From contig NZ_LT607409.1 in assembly GCF_900091505.1 (NCBI RefSeq), positions 2,294,001 through 2,358,000 of the forward strand: a DNA stretch of 64,000 bases, read 5' to 3'. A model generated the notes under the pieces. The model did no database searches. It saw only the letters and a list, made by a program, of their open reading frames with translations, and had not been told where the DNA came from. This document shows, in pieces, positions 42,686-49,594 of the stretch. Numbering within the stretch: position 1 is the first letter of the stretch; every line of letters starts with the position of its first letter. The DNA is from Micromonospora chokoriensis (GTDB lineage: Bacteria; Actinomycetota; Actinomycetes; Mycobacteriales; Micromonosporaceae). Both the position numbers and the translations under genes were made by a program.

Positions 42686-42783
42686 CTCTGTGTGACCTCA
42701 GGCCGGCGACCACGCTCTGTCAATGCGACTGCTGGCTTGCGCAGGTGTACGAGATGCGGTCGGTCGATTCGTGGGGAGTGTCC

Positions 42784-43328
42784 GTGAGCAGCTCCGCGAC
42801 GTCGTTCGACCTCGCGTCACCGGTCGGCCCCTGGGTGGTGGTCGCGCGGGCTGGCGACCTCGTGCCCCACGAGAAAGTGGCGGCGCTTGCACCCGGCGGA
42901 GTCGTCCGGCGGCTGGACTCTCGGAGGATGGTCGATGCCGCTGGCCTCTTCGCTGAGTTTGCGGAGAAGCTGGAGTTCCCCTCGTACTTCGGCACAACTG
43001 GTATGCGCTCGTGGATTGTCTCGATGACCTCCACGGCAGCTGGCACGGTAAGCGCGCGGTGGTCATTGTTGTGGAGGAGGCTGACGTACTTGTGGGAAAG
43101 GATTTCTTTCCGCTGTTCATCTCCCTGCTCTGCGAGGCTGCCGAACGAGCCAACCTTTCTCTCGATGCGGATGGCCTGCCCCGGAGCCGCCCACCGTTCC
43201 CTCTCCACTTCGTGTTCTTTCTGGCGCGTTGTGAGGTTCGAGAGGTAGCCAGGGAACTGAGTTCGCGAGACGACATGTTGGTTCGCGAAGCTGACGGCCG
43301 TCTTCTGGTGTGGTCCCAACCCGAGTGA
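42784..43328 (+). pseudogene. Barstar-family ribonuclease inhibitor, interrupted by a one-base frameshift
   Basis: The first frame gives a protein ending VRRLDSRRMVDAAGLF..EFAEKLEFPSYFG. The other frame continues NWYALVDCLDDLHGSWHGKRAVVIVVEEADVL to the stop at 43328. Joined, they make the barstar core FPSYFGHNW.AL.DCL.DL, in which the acidic helix binds an RNase active site. The break is at 42991-42999, where GGCACAACTGG would need one extra C (GGCCACAACTGG) to restore the histidine and the frame. The full protein would be about 181 residues, longer than classic barstar, with an N-terminal extension. A true disabling mutation, a sequencing error and, less likely, programmed shifting are all possible. 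GTG 42784 follows GGGGAG. Confidence 0.78.
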
Positions 43329-43381
43329 TCAAGGCGGCATAGCTCCGCCCATACGAGCAAGGCACTGGACGGTTGACGGGA

Positions 43382-43413
43382 GGTGGCGCGTCCGGCTCGC
43401 CGGACGCGCCACC
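43382..43413. terminator. Strong hairpin at the right border of the island
   Basis: 14-bp perfect arms GGTGGCGCGTCCGG / CCGGACGCGCCACC have a CTCG loop. It ends 14 bases before the pterin dehydratase ATG. It probably ends island transcription, but it could also act in the leader of the next gene. A smaller GGCGG/CCGCC hairpin precedes it at 43333-43349. Confidence 0.75.
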
Positions 43414-43427
43414 GGTAGGGTCTGCTC

Positions 43428-43721
43428 ATGGCAGACCTGCTCACCGCGGACGCGGTGCGAGAAGAGCTGGGCCGGTTGCCCGACTGGTCGGGTGACCCGA
43501 CCGGCATCGGTCGTACGGCCCAGCTCGGCAGTTTCCCGGCCGCTATCGCTGTGGTGGACCGGGTGGCGGTGGTGGCCGAGGAGTTCGACCACCATCCCGA
43601 CATCGACATCCGATGGCGGACCCTGACCTTCCGCTGCGTCACGCACTCGGCCGGTGGGGTCACCCACCGGGACTTCGAGCTGGCCCGGCGCATTGACGAC
43701 ATCGTCCGGAGTGCGGCATGA
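43428..43721 (+). CDS. Pterin-4-alpha-carbinolamine dehydratase
   Basis: The 97-residue protein has the family motif EFDHHPDIDIRWRTLTFRCVTHSAGGVT. It contains the catalytic [EDKH]-x3-H-[HN]-[PCS] box (FDHHPD). The helix RDFELARRIDDIV follows. It dehydrates 4a-hydroxytetrahydropterin and can serve pterin recycling. No phenylalanine hydroxylase is adjacent. The length is normal. Its TGA overlaps the next ATG by four bases. The start lies just downstream of the island's border hairpin, so the promoter must be very close (TAGGGT at 43416 is a -10-like element for an almost leaderless transcript). Confidence 0.95.
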   Translation: MADLLTADAVREELGRLPDWSGDPTGIGRTAQLGSFPAAIAVVDRVAVVAEEFDHHPDIDIRWRTLTFRCVTHSAGGVTHRDFELARRIDDIVRSAA

Positions 43722-44872
43722 GATTCGAGATCAGCAAGGTCCTGGACGCCATCGAGGGACGGGTCTGCACCGACCCGTCGCTGGCCCGAGCGGTGCTCGA
43801 CCTGGCCGAGGTGATCCGCTACCAGGACATCGACGGCGGCCGGCCGGCCAGCCTGTTGCGCCTCGGCATGGTCATCGACGCCCTGTCCCGCGAGCTGGAA
43901 GAGGACAGCGTCCAGGTCTACGCGGTGGTGCACCGGGCGCTGCTCTCCGACGCCGACCTCACCTCCAACGAGCGGATGGTGGTCCGCCGCTGGGCCGACG
44001 ACGGGCTTGTCGAGGTGCTCGACAACCCGGGCGACCGGATGTTGGAGGTCGCCGACCTGCTCGGGTTGCCGGTGCTCAGCCGGGTCCGCTTCGACGGGCT
44101 GCGCGGGCGGTTCCCGTGGCTGGTCGAGCAGCCCGGTCGGGTGGTGGCCCCGGTGCCGGGCGCTGGTGGGCCGGCGTTCATCGCGCACGTCGGCGGCGGC
44201 CACGCGCCGGTCGCCGGCAAGCGTTCGCCGACCGGCGCGAAGCTGTTGGCCCGCCAGTGGCGGTGCCCGGAGTCAGGCTGCGCGCTGTTCGGCGGTGGCG
44301 GCGGTGGCGGCGCGTTCGCCGATCTGGCCGGGGGTGCCGACCGCAGCCCCGCCGCGCAGCCGCCGCCCGCGCTGCGCAACGGCGTGCCGACCTGCCCCCG
44401 ACACGGGGCGCGCCTCGGTGACGGCGGCCCGCGTCCGCGTAGCGAGGTGCTCGCGGTGCGCGTCGGTGGCCTGGTCCGGCGGCGGTTCGTGCTGACCGAG
44501 GAGCAGCCGATCGTGGCCGGTCGGGCTCCCGAACAGGACGGCGGGATCATGCTCGGGCAGTGGCTCAACGACGAGGCCCGGCGGTGGATCAGCCGTGGTC
44601 ACGTTCAGTTCGAGCTGCGGGTCGGTGAGGTGATCGTAACCGACATCAGCACCAACGGGTCCGGCATCCGTCCGGCCGGTTCGATGACCGAGTCGGACCG
44701 CATTCCGCTGGCCCCGCAGCAGTCCCGGGTGCTCGGCGAGAACGACATGATCGAGCTGTACCCAGGGGTCCAGATCGGCCGGGCGGAGGAACTGCCCACC
44801 GGCGCCCCGTTCACCCCCACCTCGGTGATGGCCGAGGCCCCGACGATGGCGATGCGCCTACCCCGCCCCTGA
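43718..44872 (+). CDS. FHA-domain-containing protein
   Basis: The 384-residue protein is mostly helical at residues 1-130 (ISKVLDAIEGRVCTDPSLARAVL, EVADLLGLPVLS). A middle region has CPESGCALF and CPRHG cysteine pairs, perhaps a metal-binding knuckle interrupted by a glycine run (GGGGGGG). The C-terminal FHA domain is at about 265-360 with ISRGHVQFELR, VTDISTNGSGI and DMIELYPGVQIG. FHA domains bind phosphothreonine, so a Ser/Thr kinase substrate or partner role is likely. It is coupled to the pterin dehydratase gene by an ATGA overlap, although no functional link is apparent. Confidence 0.85.
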   Translation: MRFEISKVLDAIEGRVCTDPSLARAVLDLAEVIRYQDIDGGRPASLLRLGMVIDALSRELEEDSVQVYAVVHRALLSDADLTSNERMVVRRWADDGLVEVLDNPGDRMLEVADLLGLPVLSRVRFDGLRGRFPWLVEQPGRVVAPVPGAGGPAFIAHVGGGHAPVAGKRSPTGAKLLARQWRCPESGCALFGGGGGGGAFADLAGGADRSPAAQPPPALRNGVPTCPRHGARLGDGGPRPRSEVLAVRVGGLVRRRFVLTEEQPIVAGRAPEQDGGIMLGQWLNDEARRWISRGHVQFELRVGEVIVTDISTNGSGIRPAGSMTESDRIPLAPQQSRVLGENDMIELYPGVQIGRAEELPTGAPFTPTSVMAEAPTMAMRLPRP

Positions 44873-44938
44873 CGCGCCCGCTGCGCACCGCCGCGGGCGC
44901 TGCGCACCGCCGCGGGCGCGGGCGCGGCGCGGGCGCGG

Positions 44939-45018
44939 CAAGATCCGCACAAGAACAGGGAAAGTGCTGCCTCAGATGGTGTCGAGGCAGCACTTTCCCT
45001 GTCGTTGCGCAGATCTTG
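44939..45018. repeat. Nested inverted-repeat element, copy B
   Basis: Outer arms CAAGATCCGCACAA / TTGCGCAGATCTTG are 14 bp with two mismatches. Internal loops are two bases each. The inner arms (ACAGGGAAAGTGCTGCCTC at 44955-44973) match their partner at 44984-45002 perfectly over 19 bp. The loop is ten bases. It lies between converging genes and so may also terminate transcription. Confidence 0.92.
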
Positions 45019-45032
45019 GCCGGTGCGGTCGG

Positions 45033-46247
45033 TCAGGCGGTGAGCACCTCTGCCAGCGCGGCCACCGCCAGGTCGATCTCCTCCTCGGTGATCACCAGCG
45101 GCGGGGCGAGCCGGATCGTGGAGCCGTGGGTGTCCTTGGCGAGGATGCCGCGCTCCATCAGGCGCTCGCACGCCTCGCGACCGCTCATCAGCGCCGGGTC
45201 GATGTCCACGCCGGCCCACAGGCCACGGACGCGCACCTCGACCAGACCCTTGCCGACCAGCCCTTCCAGGCCGGCCCGCAACCGCTCGCCCAGTTCCGCG
45301 GAGCGGCGCTGGAACTCGCCGGTCGCCAGCAGCCGCACCACCTCGACGGCCACCGCGCAGGCGAGCGGGTTGCCGCCGAAGGTCGAGCCGTGCTGGCCGG
45401 GCTTGAGCACGCCGAGCACGTCGGCGTTCGCGGCCACCGCGGAGACCGGCACGATGCCGCCGCCGAGGGCCTTGCCGAGCAGGTACATGTCCGGCACGAC
45501 GCCCTCGTGGTCACAGGCGAACGTCTTGCCGGTACGCCCCAGACCCGACTGGATCTCGTCGGCGATGAAGAGCACGTCGCGCTCGGTGCAGACCTGTCGT
45601 ACCCCCGGCAGGTAGCCCTCCGGCGGCACCACCACGCCCTGCTCGCCCTGGATCGGCTCCAACAGCACGGCCACGGTGTTCTCGTCGATCGCGGCGGTCA
45701 GCGCGTCCAGGTCGCCGTACGGCACGATCGTGAAGCCCGGGGTGTACGGCCCGAAGTCGGCGCGGGCGTCCTCGTCGGTGGAGAAGCTCACGATGGTGGT
45801 GGTACGGCCGTGGAAGTTGCCGTCGGCGACCACGATGGTGGCCTGACCGGCGGGCACGCCCTTGACCTGGTAGCCCCACTTGCGGGCCACCTTGATGCCG
45901 GTCTCGACGGCCTCGGCGCCGGTGTTCATCGGCAGCACCAGGTCCTTGCCGCACAGCTCGGCCAGCTCCCGGCAGAAGTCGGCGAACTGGTCGTGGATGA
46001 ACGCGCGGCTGGTCAGCGTGAGCCGGTCCAGTTGCGCGTGCGCGGCGGCGATCAGCTGCGGGTGCCGGTGGCCGAAGTTCAGCGCGGAGTAGCCGGCCAG
46101 GCAGTCCAGGTAGCGCTTACCGTCCACGTCGGTGAGCCAGGCGCCCTCGGCGGACGAGATCACCACCGGCAGCGGGTGGTAGTTGTGCGCCGTCCAGCGC
46201 TCGGCGTCCCGGACCGCTCCCGGCGTACGCAGCATGTCATCGATCAC
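45033..46247 (-). CDS. rocD: Ornithine aminotransferase
   Basis: The 404-residue class-III PLP aminotransferase has YLDCLAGYSALNFGHRHP near the N-terminus, then NTGAEAVETGIKVARKW. It also has VADGNFHGRTTTIVSFS, EPIQGEQGVVVPP, FIADEIQSGLGRTG and LLGKALGGG with the PLP lysine. GSTFGGNPLACAVA follows. It converts ornithine and 2-oxoglutarate to glutamate semialdehyde and glutamate. GTG 46247 overlaps the stop of the upstream ddaH-like gene (GTGA) and is used; ATG 46235 is the alternative. With that gene it forms an arginine/ornithine catabolic operon. Confidence 0.95.
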   Translation of the reverse strand: MIDDMLRTPGAVRDAERWTAHNYHPLPVVISSAEGAWLTDVDGKRYLDCLAGYSALNFGHRHPQLIAAAHAQLDRLTLTSRAFIHDQFADFCRELAELCGKDLVLPMNTGAEAVETGIKVARKWGYQVKGVPAGQATIVVADGNFHGRTTTIVSFSTDEDARADFGPYTPGFTIVPYGDLDALTAAIDENTVAVLLEPIQGEQGVVVPPEGYLPGVRQVCTERDVLFIADEIQSGLGRTGKTFACDHEGVVPDMYLLGKALGGGIVPVSAVAANADVLGVLKPGQHGSTFGGNPLACAVAVEVVRLLATGEFQRRSAELGERLRAGLEGLVGKGLVEVRVRGLWAGVDIDPALMSGREACERLMERGILAKDTHGSTIRLAPPLVITEEEIDLAVAALAEVLTA

Positions 46248-47065
46248 TTGCTTGCCTTTCCCTGACGGAGTCGCAGCGTGCAGCACTTCGGTCCGCCGCC
46301 GGCCTTACGGAGTTCGGACAGGTCGACACCGATGGTCTCGTAGCCCCGGTCACGCAGCTTGGCGGCCAGGTCGGTGGCCTGGGCCGGCAGCACCACGTGC
46401 CGGCCGTCGCTCACCGCGTTGAGGCCCAGCACCTCGGCGTCGGCCATGGTGGCGTGCACGGCGTCGGGGAAGAGCCGGCGCAGCACGGCCTGGCTGCCGG
46501 GGGAGAACGCCTCCGGCAGGTACGCCACGGTCTGCTCGTCGAGCACTGTCAGCGCGGTGTCCAGGTGGTAGAAGCGCGGGTCGACGAGCTGCATGGTGAT
46601 CACCGGGTAGCCGAAGACCTCCTGCAACTGGGCGTGCGACGCGTGCGCCGTGCGGAAGCCGGTGCCGGCCAGCAGGTGGTCACCCGCCAGCAGGACGTCG
46701 CCCTCACCCTCGTTGACGTGCTTCGGGTCGTACATCTCGAAGCCGGCGTCCTCGAACCAGGCCCGGTAGGCGGGTGCCTCGTCGGCGCGCTGCGGGTCGC
46801 GGAACTGCACGGCCATCGCCTTGCCGTCGATCACCGTGCCGCCGTTGGCGGCGAAGACCATGTCGGGCAGGCCGGGCACCGGAGTGATCTCCTCGACGGT
46901 GTGTCCCAGGTCGCGGTACGTCTGTCGCAGCTGCTCCCACTGCCGGATGGCCAGCGCGGGATCGACCGGCGCCGTCGGGTCCATCCAGGGGTTGATCGCG
47001 TAGTCGACGGCGAAGTACGTCGGCCGGCACATCAAGAGGCGCTGGCTGGTGGCGTCCATCGTCAT
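46244..47065 (-). CDS. ddaH: Dimethylarginine dimethylaminohydrolase / arginine-dihydrolase-like amidinohydrolase
   Basis: The 273-residue member of the guanidino-group-modifying fold has CRPTYFAVDYAINPWMD near residue 13 and GLPDMVFAANGGTVID. It also has EGEGDVLLAGDHLLAG, DPRFYHLDTALTVL with the catalytic histidine and GGGPKCCTLRLR with the nucleophilic cysteine. It is conventionally called DDAH (dimethylarginine to citrulline). The coupled ornithine aminotransferase makes an ArgZ-like arginine dihydrolase (arginine to ornithine) an attractive alternative, because its product would feed the next enzyme. Start ATG 47065. The non-coding region upstream is unusually long. Confidence 0.88.
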   Translation of the reverse strand: MTMDATSQRLLMCRPTYFAVDYAINPWMDPTAPVDPALAIRQWEQLRQTYRDLGHTVEEITPVPGLPDMVFAANGGTVIDGKAMAVQFRDPQRADEAPAYRAWFEDAGFEMYDPKHVNEGEGDVLLAGDHLLAGTGFRTAHASHAQLQEVFGYPVITMQLVDPRFYHLDTALTVLDEQTVAYLPEAFSPGSQAVLRRLFPDAVHATMADAEVLGLNAVSDGRHVVLPAQATDLAAKLRDRGYETIGVDLSELRKAGGGPKCCTLRLRQGKASK

Positions 47066-47270
47066 TGTCCTGCTCCCAGGGGTCGGGCGCGCCCGGCCAC
47101 CGTGGCCCACGGGCTGGCGCCGTTGCTCAACGTTATGCGGCGGCAGTGGCAGGATCCACCGCTGAGAGTTGCGCAGACCGAAGATTCATTGCGTCTAGGC
47201 GGCAGTAGGGAGTGATTCGTTGCGTGCATGCGGTCGCCCTCGGCGAACGAGCCGTGACTGGGGTTCACCG

Positions 47271-47384
47271 GCCGTGGTCGGGGTGGACGGCCGTGGTCGG
47301 GGTGGACGGCCGTGGTCGGGGTGGACGGCCGTGGTCGGGGTGCGCGGCCGTGGTCGGGGTGGACGGCCGTGGTCGGGGTGCGGG
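47271..47384. repeat. Six tandem 19-bp repeats
   Basis: The unit is GCCGTGGTCGGGGTGGACG. Copies start at 47271, 47290, 47309, 47328, 47347 and 47366, with changes only in the last bases of copies 4 and 6. A degenerate copy precedes at 47251. The period is not a multiple of three. Confidence 0.95.
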
Positions 47385-47388
47385 ACCT

Positions 47389-47470
47389 CGTGATCGACTC
47401 GGGTTTCCGGGAAAGTGCGGTATCGAAGCGACCGGGACACCCCGACTTCGCCGAAGTCGAGTCGATCACG
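47389..47470. repeat. Nested inverted-repeat element, copy H
   Basis: Perfect 13-bp outer arms CGTGATCGACTCG / CGAGTCGATCACG enclose imperfect inner arms. The right inner arm, GACACCCCGACTTC, matches the complement of the left inner arm of copy G at 48781-48795. Copies G and H therefore belong to one sequence subfamily. Confidence 0.85.
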
Positions 47471-47604
47471 TCCATAGAACGCCGAAGTCGAGTCGATCAC
47501 GTCCATAGAACGCCGAAGTCGAGTCGATCACGCCCGGAGAACGCCGAAGTCGAGTCGATCACGCCCGGAGAACACTGAAGCCGGGTCGATCACGCCCAGG
47601 AAAC
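47450..47604. repeat. Five tandem 31-bp repeats derived from an element arm
   Basis: Copies start at 47450, 47481, 47512, 47543 and 47574. Each contains GCCGAAGTCGAGTCGATCAC followed by GTCCATAGAAC or GCCCGGAGAAC; the last copy is degenerate. The repeated part is the right arm of copy H. No spacers are present, so this is not a CRISPR array. Confidence 0.95.
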
Positions 47605-47606
47605 AC

Positions 47607-47715
47607 TTCAGGGGCGGCGAACCGCCGCCCCTGAAAGGGTGTCTGCCCGGCCGGTGAACCACCGGGTCGTTCGGGCTGCCGGCGAACCGCCGGCGTGTGC
47701 CGGTGCATCACCGGC
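47607..47715. repeat. Cluster of four palindromes with three-base loops
   Basis: TTCAGGGGCGGCG-AAC (13-bp arms, 47607-47635), CCGGTG-AAC (6 bp, 47651-47665), GCCGGCG-AAC (7 bp, 47678-47694) and GCCGGTG-CAT (7 bp, 47699-47715). They end 17 bases before the stop of the gene at 47733. The first is a good terminator for that minus-strand gene. Confidence 0.85.
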
Positions 47716-47732
47716 GAGCGGAACAGTGCCCG

Positions 47733-48638
47733 CTAGAAACGATCGACAAACTGTGAGTCAAGCCACTCGCGGAAGCGCTGCACCCAGTCGCCGTCGGTGG
47801 TCGGCCAGTCGAACTGGCCGGTCATCGCGAGCACCCCGATCACCACCGCGGCCAGTCCGATGAGGACGCCGAACAGCGCGTCGGTAGTGCCGGCGACGTG
47901 CCGACGGCGGGTGGCCATCAGGCCGAACACCGCGAGCACCGCGCCGAACGCGCCGAGCCCGATGCCGTACCCGGCAAGGGTCCCGGTCAGCACGAACAGC
48001 GCACCGGCGACGGAGACGATCAGGCCGAGGGTGGCCAGCAGGCTGGCCCGCGGCTTCGGGCCACGCGTCACCGGCGCCTCGGGCGCGGTCGGGCTGGCGG
48101 TCGGGTCGGCCGGGCGGTCGGTGGTGACCCGGTCCGTGGTGTCGGTTCGCCGGGTCGTGCTGTCGAGGTCCGCGTCCCGCTCGGCGGTGCGCGCCGTGGT
48201 CGGCGCGACGGTGGGCCGGGATTCGGTCTCCACCGTGTGGGCGGTGCCGGTGCGCGGCTCGGGCGTGACCGGGCGGGCCGCGCCGTTCAGGGGTTCGGGC
48301 GCGACGGGGCGGGCCGCGCCGTTCACGGGTTCAGGCGTGACCGGGCGGGCGGTGCCCCGCGGCTCGGTCTCCGCCGGTCGCGCGGTGGCGGCTCGGGCCA
48401 CCGCCGCCCGCTCGTTGGCCCGCCGCTCGGCCTCGCTGGTCTGGCCACCGGTCGCGCCGGCGCTGCGGTACGTCGTCTGGTCGGCGTCCCGGTCGGTGAC
48501 CACCGGGCGACCGGCGCTGTCGTCGGACCGACCGGTCTCGGTGACTCGGGTGTCGCGGCCGTCCACGCGGCCGTCGAGGTTCTCGTCCCGCGTCGGTGCC
48601 GGCTCGGACCGGCGGGACAGCGAAGGAATCCTGACCAC
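47733..48638 (-). CDS. Two- to four-helix membrane protein with long repetitive hydrophilic N-terminus
   Basis: The 301-residue protein has residues 1-190 low in complexity and rich in Arg, Thr, Pro, Asp and Glu. Near-repeats are ARPVTPEPVNG, ARPVAPEPLNG and ARPVTPEPRTG. Residues about 195-285 form membrane helices (LLATLGLIVSVAGALFVLTGTLAGYGI, FGAVLAVFGLMATRR, LFGVLIGLAAVVIGVLAM). A short amphipathic tail (WVQRFREWLDSQF) ends it. Similar DUF4190-like helix hairpins occur in actinobacteria, but I cannot name the family. GTG 48638 has AGGAGG six bases upstream. Function unknown; the charged N-terminus is likely cytoplasmic. Confidence 0.72.
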   Translation of the reverse strand: MVRIPSLSRRSEPAPTRDENLDGRVDGRDTRVTETGRSDDSAGRPVVTDRDADQTTYRSAGATGGQTSEAERRANERAAVARAATARPAETEPRGTARPVTPEPVNGAARPVAPEPLNGAARPVTPEPRTGTAHTVETESRPTVAPTTARTAERDADLDSTTRRTDTTDRVTTDRPADPTASPTAPEAPVTRGPKPRASLLATLGLIVSVAGALFVLTGTLAGYGIGLGAFGAVLAVFGLMATRRRHVAGTTDALFGVLIGLAAVVIGVLAMTGQFDWPTTDGDWVQRFREWLDSQFVDRF

Positions 48639-48762
48639 TACACACCTCCTGATACATGCGTGGTGGCCGTCGGAAGAGGGTGGCACCCACGCGGTACAGC
48701 CCCTGAAGTACCCCGCTGCACGTTTCCTGACACCAATTCCGGGTACGCGCCGAAATCGGCCT

Positions 48763-48839
48763 TGATCGACTCGGTTTCTTGGAAGTCGGGGTGTCCCGCC
48801 TACGTAGACACCCCGGTTTCCTTGAACGCGAGTCGATCA
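48763..48839. repeat. Nested inverted-repeat element, copy G
   Basis: Outer arms TGATCGACTCG / CGAGTCGATCA are 11 bp and perfect, with seven-base internal loops on both sides. Inner arms GGAAGTCGGGGTGTC / GACACCCCGGTTTCC are 15 bp with two mismatches, and the loop is 11 bases. Its right half lies inside the 3' end of the gene that stops at 48800. Confidence 0.9.
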
Positions 48840-49192
48840 GCGGCGGACCGGGTCGACTTGCCCGGCGTGGCCGCGCTGACCGACGCCGACCTGTCCGGTG
48901 TGGGCGACTTGCCGGGTGCGGGTGCGCTGCGGGGGGCCCGGGTGCGGGGTGCGGGCGTGAGCGCCGGCGCGGCGCGCAGCACCCGCAGCCCGGCCTGTTG
49001 CACGAACACCTCGCGCTTGTCGACGGCCAGGCCCTTGTCGTTCAGGACGTAGCCGGTCAGCCATACCCATCCCTGGTACGTCGGGCGCGGGTCGACACTC
49101 ACCAGGCGGAGGCGCAGCTCCCGGTCGTCGGCGAACTGCACCGAGCACGCCGCGCCGATCAGCAGCAGGTCGCCGGGCTTCAGCTCGGTCAT
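48800..49192 (-). CDS. Small actinobacterial protein of unknown function with repeat-derived C-terminus
   Basis: The 130-residue protein has a conserved-looking part at residues 1-75: MTELKPGDLLLIGAACSVQF, then LRLRLVSVDPRPTYQGWVWLTGYVLN. It is a beta-rich domain that may bind a ligand or DNA. The rest is a Pro/Ala/Ser/Arg-rich tail. The final 13 or so codons (DRLAFKETGVST) lie within the inverted-repeat element at 48763-48839, so the C-terminus was probably altered by the element. The ATG overlaps the stop of a 56-residue gene (ATGA). Both are divergent from an XRE/DUF397 pair. Confidence 0.68.
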   Translation of the reverse strand: MTELKPGDLLLIGAACSVQFADDRELRLRLVSVDPRPTYQGWVWLTGYVLNDKGLAVDKREVFVQQAGLRVLRAAPALTPAPRTRAPRSAPAPGKSPTPDRSASVSAATPGKSTRSAADRLAFKETGVST

Positions 49193-49359
49193 GTGGGCCA
49201 GTGCCCACGGCTGATCGGGAGGCGGTGACGGGCCCGGCAGGGCAGGTCGTCGCCGCACCGGCACACCGTGCGCCAGCGCGCCCAGCTCCACACCGGCCGG
49301 TGTCGACGGGCGAGGGTCAGCGCGGTGACCAAGAGGTATTCGTTGTACGACACGCGCAT
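49189..49359 (-). CDS. Small conserved actinobacterial protein with CxC/C cysteines
   Basis: The 56-residue protein starts MRVSYNEYLLVTALTLARRHRPVWSW. The C-terminal half is RTVCRCGDDLPCRARHRLPISRGHWPT, with three cysteines and several histidines that could bind a metal. The ATG has GGAAGGA about ten bases upstream. It overlaps the next gene by ATGA. Short proteins of this pattern occur next to XRE-DUF397 modules in Micromonospora-type genomes, as here. The function is unknown. Confidence 0.65.
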   Translation of the reverse strand: MRVSYNEYLLVTALTLARRHRPVWSWARWRTVCRCGDDLPCRARHRLPISRGHWPT

Positions 49360-49594
49360 GCTGGCGTTCCTTCCGAGGAAAAGCGCGAGCCGTGCTGCGG
49401 GCGCGCTATTGCCGGCGCCATTTCCGACGTCACATTCGGGCTCCCCTGACACGTGACAGCGTGTTCCATGCTGGCCACCTTGTGCAATCTCCCGACCCGC
49501 CCTAATCTCAGCCCGGAATGACGCACGAGGAATGCAATGGAAATGCGCGCGTGGTGAAACATTCCGTGTTGCACGAGGAGAGCGGTGATGTTGC

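Larger units (their letters stand above)
47066..47732. other. 667-bp repeat-filled non-coding region
   Basis: No gene is supportable here. From right to left on the minus strand it holds the 3' flank of the gene at 47733 and four palindromes (47607-47715). Next come five 31-bp tandem repeats (47450-47604), one inverted-repeat element (47389-47470) and six 19-bp tandem repeats (47271-47384). The last 200 bases are the likely ddaH promoter. Reading frames through it follow the repeat periods and are artefacts. Confidence 0.8.

Noticed and set aside
42784..43328. Programmed ribosomal frameshift in barstar
   Set aside because: No slippery heptamer or downstream structure is seen at the break. 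Loss of one C explains both frames more simply.
47195..47578. Open frames of about 80-130 codons through the 19-bp and 31-bp repeats on both strands
   Set aside because: The encoded chains are only the translation of the repeats (for example DGRGRG and GVDG patterns) and are not conserved protein.
47450..47604. CRISPR-like repeat array
   Set aside because: The 31-bp units are directly adjacent without spacers and derive from an inverted-repeat arm; no cas genes are present.
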